DNA from: JAXDMU01 sp963762435
GTDB taxonomy: Bacteria > Pseudomonadota > Alphaproteobacteria > ATCC43930 > CGMCC-115725
DNA length: 64,000 nt
Reading direction: 5' to 3'
Assembly: GCA_963762435.1 (NCBI GenBank)
Contig: CAVXLN010000020.1
Location: 124,001 to 188,000, forward strand
This document shows, piece by piece, positions 59,299-64,000 of this stretch; the first letter of the stretch is position 1; each line of letters opens with the position of its first letter. Below the pieces are notes generated by a model. It made no database searches, was not told where the DNA came from, and saw only the letters and a program-made list of their open reading frames with translations. The position numbers and the translations under genes are program-made.

Positions 59299-60858
59299 TC
59301 AGGAATTGGCAGCGGCCGGCCGGCGCCGCAGCCGGCCGAGATCGGCGAGCGAGCCGGCGCCGAAGAGGAGTGCTGAGCCGCCATAGGTGCCGAGGCCAAG
59401 CAGCACCAGCACGGCGAGCGCCGTGTAGGGAACGATGATGCCGCCGGCATGGAGATAGGGCTCGGCAAGGGGGGCGACGACGGCCAGGATCGACGCCATC
59501 GCCGCCGCCGCCGCCACGATGCGCGGCAGGCGCCGGCGCGCCCGGCTGTCGAGACGGAAATGGTTGCGCCGATGCAGCAGCCACGCAAGCGTCAGCGTAC
59601 TGACCCAGCCCGCGACGCTGGTCGCGATCGCGTTGCCGACATGCTGGAAGGGCTGCGCCAGCGCGAAGATCAGCGCGATGTTGACGACCATGGAGAGAAT
59701 CGCGACACGCACCGGCGTCTTGGTGTCGTGGCGGGCATAGAAGGCCGGCACCAACACTTTCGACAGCACGAAAGCCGGCAGCCCGGCGGCATAAGCGGCG
59801 AGCGCCGACGAGGTGCCGGCGGCGGCGGCGGCATTGAAGTTGCCGTGCCGGAACAGCACCCAGACGATCGGCCCGGCCAGCACCATGAGGGCGGCTGCGG
59901 CCGGCACGCTCAGCAGCAGCGACAGCTCGATGCCGCGATTCTGGATCTCCATCGCGGCCTTGTCGTCCTCGCCGCGCAGCTGGCGTGACAAGGCCGGCAG
60001 GATCGCGGTGCCGACGGCCGTGCCGATGATCGCGAGCGGCAGCTGGTTCAGCCGATCGGCCCAGTTGAGATAGGAGATGGCGCCGGGCGCGAATTCCGAC
60101 GCGACATTGGTCGAGACGAAGAGATTGATCTGGTTGGCGCCGGCGCCGAGGATGCCTGGTCCCATGATGGCGCCCAAGCGCTTCATCTCGGCCGTGATAC
60201 GCGGCCAATGCAGCCGCAGCGCCATGCCGGTGCGGGCACAGGAGAAGGCGAGCCACAGGAATTGGGCGACGCCGCCGGCGGTGACGCACCAGCTCAGCAC
60301 CTGCGGCGCCTGGCCGTATTGCTCGCTCCAGAATAGCCCGGCGAGCTGGAACACGTTCAGCAGCGCCGGCGTGATGGCCGCCGCGGCGAACCGGTCGAAC
60401 GCATTGAGAATGCCGCTCTGCAGCGAGGCGAGCGATATGAAGACGAGATAGGGGAAGGTGATGCGGGTCAGCGCCGTCGCCAGCGCCAGCTCCTCGGGCT
60501 TCCCGGTGAAGCCATGCGCGATCAGCGGAATAAGCTCGGGCATGAAGCATTCGGCCAGCAGCAGCGCGGCGAGGAGGGCGGCCACCAGGATCGACAGCGC
60601 CTCCTCGGCATAGCGTTTGGCGCCGTCCGGCCCGTCTTCCGCCAGTTTGCGCGTGAAGATCGGCACGAAGGCCGCGCTGAAGGCGCCTTCCGCGAACAGG
60701 GTGCGGAACATGTTGGGCAGCCTCAATGCCACGAAGAAGGCATCCGAGACCGGGCCGGCGCCCAGCACCTGGGCCATCAGCACGTCCCGGAAGAAACCCA
60801 GGACCCGGCTGACCATGGTGAGGCCGCCGACTGTCGCTGCGGCACGAAAGAGGCTCAT
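59299..60858 (-). CDS. murJ: Lipid II flippase MurJ
   Basis: A 519-residue MOP-superfamily flippase with about 14 membrane segments. The N-terminus (SRVLGFFRDVLMAQVLGAGPVSDAFFVALRLPNMFRTLFAEGAFSAAFVPIF) has the conserved Arg residues of MurJ (SRxxGFxRD and RLPNxxRxxFAEG). It moves lipid II across the inner membrane for peptidoglycan synthesis. The murJ-trpS order is common in alphaproteobacteria. It is divergent from dapB. Confidence 0.96.
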   Translation of the reverse strand: MSLFRAAATVGGLTMVSRVLGFFRDVLMAQVLGAGPVSDAFFVALRLPNMFRTLFAEGAFSAAFVPIFTRKLAEDGPDGAKRYAEEALSILVAALLAALLLAECFMPELIPLIAHGFTGKPEELALATALTRITFPYLVFISLASLQSGILNAFDRFAAAAITPALLNVFQLAGLFWSEQYGQAPQVLSWCVTAGGVAQFLWLAFSCARTGMALRLHWPRITAEMKRLGAIMGPGILGAGANQINLFVSTNVASEFAPGAISYLNWADRLNQLPLAIIGTAVGTAILPALSRQLRGEDDKAAMEIQNRGIELSLLLSVPAAAALMVLAGPIVWVLFRHGNFNAAAAAGTSSALAAYAAGLPAFVLSKVLVPAFYARHDTKTPVRVAILSMVVNIALIFALAQPFQHVGNAIATSVAGWVSTLTLAWLLHRRNHFRLDSRARRRLPRIVAAAAAMASILAVVAPLAEPYLHAGGIIVPYTALAVLVLLGLGTYGGSALLFGAGSLADLGRLRRRPAAANS

Positions 60859-60932
60859 GGCAGCTGGTTTAGCGGAGGCGTCGTGGGCTGGAAAGCGGCA
60901 TGCTATGGATGAGCTGGAATGAGGAGGTGCCG

Positions 60933-61730
60933 ATGACCCGCGTGGGAATTATCGGATGCGGCGGCCGGATGGGCCGCCTGCTGGTCGCCGAGGTCGCGTC
61001 GGCAGAGGGGGCGCAGCTCGCCGGCGGCGTCGATCCGGCGCCGGCGCTCGGCGGCACGGATCTGGGCGAGCTCGCCGGCATCGGGCGGCTCGGCCTCGCC
61101 GTCAGCCGGGATACGGAGGCGCTCTTCGACGCATCGGACGTTGTCGTCGATTTCACGATCCCGACCGCGACGGCGGCACACGCAGCCCTCGCGGCCGAGC
61201 ATCGCAAGGCGCTCGTCGTCGGCACAACCGGCGTCGGCGCGGAAGGAAAGGCGGCACTCGAGGAAGCGGCGCGTGTGACACCGATTCTCTGGGCACCCAA
61301 TATGAGCCTCGGCGTCAATCTCCTCATCGGCCTGGTCGAGCAGGTCGCGCGCAGCCTGGGCCCGGATTTCGATATCGAAATCCTGGAGATGCATCACCGG
61401 ATGAAGATCGATGCACCCTCCGGCACGGCGCTGGGCTTGGGCGAGGCGGCGGCGCGCGGCCGGCGCGTGGGGCTCGATCAGACGGCGGTCATGAGCCGGG
61501 AAGGCCAAACCGGCGCCCGGAACTCGGGCGCGATCGGTTTCGCCACGCTCAGGGGCGGCGATGTCGTCGGCGACCATACGGTCATCTTCGCCGGCGCCGG
61601 CGAGCGGCTCGAGCTCAGCCACAAGGCCGGCGATCGGCGGCTCTTCGCGCGCGGCGCCATGCGGGCCACGCTCTGGCTCGCCGGCCGGCCGCCGGGCCTG
61701 TACGGCATGAAGGATGTGCTGGGGCTTTAG
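60933..61730 (+). CDS. dapB: 4-hydroxy-tetrahydrodipicolinate reductase
   Basis: A 265-residue reductase of lysine and diaminopimelate synthesis. The NAD(P)-binding motif is GIIGCGGRMGRLL, with the substrate and catalytic region EILEMHHRMKIDAPSGTALGLGEAAA and the C-terminal FARGAMRATLWLAGRPPGLYGMKDVL. The ATG at 60933 follows GAGGAGG. It stands alone, divergent from murJ; a REP-like inverted repeat lies downstream. Confidence 0.96.
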   Translation: MTRVGIIGCGGRMGRLLVAEVASAEGAQLAGGVDPAPALGGTDLGELAGIGRLGLAVSRDTEALFDASDVVVDFTIPTATAAHAALAAEHRKALVVGTTGVGAEGKAALEEAARVTPILWAPNMSLGVNLLIGLVEQVARSLGPDFDIEILEMHHRMKIDAPSGTALGLGEAAARGRRVGLDQTAVMSREGQTGARNSGAIGFATLRGGDVVGDHTVIFAGAGERLELSHKAGDRRLFARGAMRATLWLAGRPPGLYGMKDVLGL

Positions 61731-61868
61731 GGTCGAGCCTCAATCAGGATTGGCAGCGATGGATCCGGGGCCGACGTTCCGGCGTGTTCCGTACGGCTCC
61801 CTCTTCCCACGAGGCTAAGGCGTTCACACATCTTGTTGTAGCGTTTCAATGAGATGCCTTTACCCCAC

Positions 61869-61980
61869 CGTCATCACCGGGCTTGTCCCGGTGATCCACG
61901 TCGGGCCGACGCCGATTTTGCTTGAAGAAGATGTTCCTCACGTCCCGACGTGGATGGCCGGGACAAGCCCGGTGATGACG
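61869..61980. repeat. Inverted pair of REP-like elements (GGGCTTGTCCCGG type)
   Basis: A 37-bp arm (61869-61905, starting CGTCATCACCGGGCTTG) and its inverted partner (61944-61980) match at 35 of 37 positions across a 38-base spacer. Each arm holds CCGGGCTTGTCCCGG-type palindromes and CCACGTCGGG. This is a well-known type of interspersed repeat in alphaproteobacterial intergenic DNA. It lies between the convergent dapB and SDR genes. Confidence 0.85.
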
Positions 61981-62000
61981 AAAATCGATGATCTTTGGCC

Positions 62001-62699
62001 CTAAAGCAGCCCGCCGCCATCGATGTCGAGGATGGTGCCGGTGACGAATTCGTTCGTCATCAGGAAGAGATAGGCCCGAGCCAGCTCTTCCGGCGCGCCG
62101 ATGCGACGAACGGGCAGGGCCGTCGCCATTCGGTCGGCCATGGCTTGGCGCGCCGCGGAGCCGGCCTCGCCCCAGAGCACGGTATCGACCACACCCGGGC
62201 TCACGACATTGACGCGCCGGGGCGCCAGCTCCTTGGCGAGATGCTTCCCCGCCGTATCGACGGCGGCGTTCAGCGCGCCCTTCACGAGGCTGCCGATTCC
62301 GAATTTGCGCGAGACCTGACCTGAGGTGAAGGTGATCGAGGCGCGCTCGGCGAGATGAGGCAGCGCCAGCCGGGCAGTATGGACGGCGCTGAAGAGCTTG
62401 GTCCCGAAGGCGAGCTGCAAATCCGCTTCGGTGAGATCGCGCAGCACCGGAGAACCGATCCGCGCGCCGACGGTATGGACCAGATGGTCGATCGTTCCGA
62501 TCTGACTTAAGGCGGCCGCAAGCGCCGCCTGGTCGCGCACATCGACAGCGATAGCATCGACGCCTGTCGGCGCCCGGCCCGACCGGCCGATGGCGAAGAC
62601 GCGTGCGCCCGCCTCATGGGCGGCTACAGCGACCGCTTCGCCGATACCGCTGCTGCCGCCCACCACGACGACCTGCTTGTCCGCCAGCATCTTTGACAT
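62001..62699 (-). CDS. SDR-family oxidoreductase with atypical active site
   Basis: A 232-residue short-chain dehydrogenase fold. The cofactor motif is VVVGGSSGIGEA (residues about 11-22); the C-terminus FVTGTILDIDGGGLL is standard. The active site is unusual: Ser 126 (TFTSGQ) is in place and Lys 140 (LVKGALNAA) aligns with the catalytic Lys, but the Tyr four residues before it is Gly 136. A subfamily of SDRs lacking this Tyr is known. The substrate is unknown. It is divergent from the CGNR regulator gene, which may control it. Confidence 0.85.
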   Translation of the reverse strand: MSKMLADKQVVVVGGSSGIGEAVAVAAHEAGARVFAIGRSGRAPTGVDAIAVDVRDQAALAAALSQIGTIDHLVHTVGARIGSPVLRDLTEADLQLAFGTKLFSAVHTARLALPHLAERASITFTSGQVSRKFGIGSLVKGALNAAVDTAGKHLAKELAPRRVNVVSPGVVDTVLWGEAGSAARQAMADRMATALPVRRIGAPEELARAYLFLMTNEFVTGTILDIDGGGLL

Positions 62700-62807
62700 G
62701 ATCCACGCCGCAGTAACCTCAAAAGGCGGTTATATATGAACCGATCATAGATAACCCGTCAATCAGGTTTCTTGCGCGGGAGCGAGAAAGCCGGTAGGGT
62801 AAAGTCC

Positions 62808-63392
62808 ATGCAAGCTCAACTCCCTCTCGCCGAACGCCGCGACGGCTTCCGCTTCTCCGGCGGGCACCCAGCACTCGATCTGACCGCTACGCTCGCCGGG
62901 CGGCTCAAGCCGCAGCCGCGCGAGCTGCTGAAGACACCAGAGGATCTTGGCCGCTGGCTGACTGTGTCCGGTCTCGCCGCATCGGCCCCTGATGTCTCCG
63001 TGCTGGAGCTCGATCTCGCCCGCGCCCTGCGCGAGGCGATCTATGGCATGGCGCTCTCACGGATCGACGGCACGATCGATCCGGCCTGCCGCAGCGTGCT
63101 CAATCTGGTGGCATCCGGACGTGCCGCGACACCCGTGCTCGATGCGGACGGGGCGATCCGCCTCGAAGGGCCTGCCGCGAGCCTGATCACCTCGCTCGCG
63201 CATGAGGCGATCCGCCTCTTCGGTGCCGGCGATCAGGACCGAATCCGGCAATGCGCATCTGACAGCTGCGCGCTGCTGTTCCTCGACAATTCGCGCGCGG
63301 GCGATCGGCGCTGGTGCTCCATGGCCAGCTGCGGCAACAAGGCGAAGGTCGCGGAATTCCGCCGCCGCAAGAAGCTGGCGGCGCAAGCTTGA
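62808..63392 (+). CDS. ABATE/CGNR zinc-finger regulator
   Basis: A 194-residue protein. An N-terminal ABATE domain (FRFSGGHPALDLTATLAGRLKPQPRELLKTPEDLGRWL) is followed by a C-terminal CGNR zinc finger: CASDSCALLFLDNSRAGDRRWCSMASCGNKAKVAEFRRRKK. All four Cys are present, but the name-giving CGNR reads CGNK. The family are stress-response transcription regulators, often divergent from an oxidoreductase gene, as here. The start at 62808 is preferred over 62772. Confidence 0.9.
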   Translation: MQAQLPLAERRDGFRFSGGHPALDLTATLAGRLKPQPRELLKTPEDLGRWLTVSGLAASAPDVSVLELDLARALREAIYGMALSRIDGTIDPACRSVLNLVASGRAATPVLDADGAIRLEGPAASLITSLAHEAIRLFGAGDQDRIRQCASDSCALLFLDNSRAGDRRWCSMASCGNKAKVAEFRRRKKLAAQA

Positions 63393-63396
63393 AGCG

Positions 63397-63753
63397 CTAC
63401 TCGGCGCTCGACATCACGGGCGGATCAGCTTCGGCCCGGAATTTCAGCACGATATGCCGGTCATGCACGGGCTCGGGCGCGCCGTCCTTGATCGTCGGGC
63501 GGACGCGCTGGCCTTCGATCATGGCCAGCGCCGCCGCATCGAAGATGCCCGGCGGCGTCGAGCGCAGGATGCGGGCATGGTCGAGGCTGCCATCGGCCGC
63601 GACATCGACGATGAGCTCGACCTCGCCGGAAGAAGCCTTGCGGAAGGCCGATTTGAGCGCCGGGCTGTCGACCATCTGCGGCAGGCTCGACGGTTCGTCC
63701 GCCTGGGCGGCAGCGGCGAGCAGCAGGATCGGGAGCAAGGCGAGCCGAAACAT
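63397..63753 (-). CDS. TonB C-terminal-like exported protein
   Basis: A 118-residue protein with a signal peptide (MFRLALLPILLLAAAAQADE) and a TonB-C-like domain (GEVELIVDVAADGSLDHARILRSTPPGIFDAAALAMIEGQRVRPTIKDGAP). It lacks the membrane anchor and Pro-rich spacer of true TonB, so it is probably not an energy transducer by itself. It converges on the CGNR gene, with 4 bp between them. The start at 63753 gives the signal peptide. Confidence 0.8.
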   Translation of the reverse strand: MFRLALLPILLLAAAAQADEPSSLPQMVDSPALKSAFRKASSGEVELIVDVAADGSLDHARILRSTPPGIFDAAALAMIEGQRVRPTIKDGAPEPVHDRHIVLKFRAEADPPVMSSAE

Positions 63754-63796
63754 GGCCGCACTCTTCCGCCCGATCATGGCGGGCGTCAACCCGGTA

Positions 63797-64000
63797 TCAG
63801 CGCCGCCCGGTATCGAGCGCCATGCGCACGGCCAGCCCGGCCAGCACGGTGCCCATCAGCCAGCGCTGAAGCCGCGCCCAGAACGGCCGGCCGGCGAGAA
63901 AGGCGGCGATGCTGCCCGCCGCCAGCACGATCGCGGCATTGACGCTCATGCTGATGGCGATCTGCGTGGCGCCCAGCGTCAGCGTCTGGGCCAGCGCATG
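63797..64000 (-). CDS. LysE-family exporter, C-terminal part (5' end outside window)
   Basis: The last 67 codons of a membrane transporter read on the minus strand: LAQTLTLGATQIAISMSVNAAIVLAAGSIAAFLAGRP, then FWARLQRWLMGTVLAGLAVRMALDTGRR and a stop. The final helix with G-x-x-L-x-x-L/M-A-V/R-M is typical of LysE/RhtB amino-acid or metabolite exporters. The substrate cannot be inferred from this part. Confidence 0.75.
   Translation of the reverse strand, partial: HALAQTLTLGATQIAISMSVNAAIVLAAGSIAAFLAGRPFWARLQRWLMGTVLAGLAVRMALDTGRR

Noticed and set aside
58937..60550. 537-codon minus-strand frame overlapping murJ
   Set aside because: Same strand but another frame; murJ has the conserved Arg motifs, and this frame is Arg/Ala-rich noise.

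Overview
The window is high-GC, densely packed chromosomal DNA with strong G/C at third codon positions. The complete ccmABCDEFGHI cytochrome c maturation cluster, the gene order phoR-pstSCAB-phoU-phoB, a malic enzyme fused to a phosphotransacetylase-like domain, bactofilin, DUF1223 and CGNR proteins and a PEP-CTERM protein all fit a free-living, respiring alphaproteobacterium, probably of the Rhodospirillales/Rhizobiales sort. I cannot name a genus. No rRNA, tRNA, CRISPR array, phage or transposase was seen.

Layout. 1-3.7 kb: two regulators (a winged-helix/ATPase protein cut by the window edge and a FixJ-like protein with a degenerate receiver) and a GcvR-like ACT protein. 3.7-9.2 kb, minus strand: tyrS with an apparent tyrosine-codon attenuator, a DUF1329 protein and mutS. 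9.4-18.5 kb, plus strand: the malic enzyme, then the phosphate regulon with a near-consensus Pho box before pstS. 18.6-23.7 kb: accessory secreted proteins (SnoaL-like, an apparently dead beta-lactamase-fold protein, a HAF-repeat protein) and a CadC-type TPR regulator. 23.7-29.7 kb, minus strand: ppa, an AmpG-type permease, two cyclophilins, a tandem pair of membrane-protein paralogues (one frameshifted) and an XRE/DUF2975 pair. 29.8-38 kb: nucleotidyltransferase, typA, PfkB kinase, EI24 protein, bactofilin, lipoprotein, alcohol dehydrogenase, aqpZ and nth. 38.2-46.9 kb: two DUF1223 thioredoxin-like proteins followed by the whole ccm cluster. 47-52.6 kb: a PEP-CTERM protein, a DUF305 / beta-propeller / ECF sigma / anti-sigma operon, a GNAT enzyme and two small proteins. 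52.7-57.8 kb: an AlkB-type hydroxylase, a dihaem cytochrome c and a polar amino-acid ABC transporter. 57.9-64 kb: trpS, murJ, dapB, an SDR with a divergent CGNR regulator, a TonB-C protein and the end of a LysE-type exporter.

How the parts fit. The Pst/Pho genes form a complete phosphate import and sensing unit. The ccm cluster would mature c-type cytochromes such as the dihaem protein at 53.9 kb, and the two DUF1223 proteins beside it may share the periplasmic thiol environment.

The most striking observation is at tyrS. A 16-residue leader peptide carrying two adjacent Tyr codons is followed at once by mutually exclusive hairpins, the second terminator-like, which is the architecture of ribosome-mediated attenuation. 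The TyrRS it precedes lacks the roughly 50-residue segment that normally carries the KMSKS-type loop, although the rest of the protein is intact and in frame. Other unusual items are a serine-hydrolase-fold protein altered in all its active-site motifs, a phosphoacceptor-only receiver, a frameshift that fuses two paralogues in frame, and a 49-bp perfect palindromic repeat found immediately after two unrelated genes.
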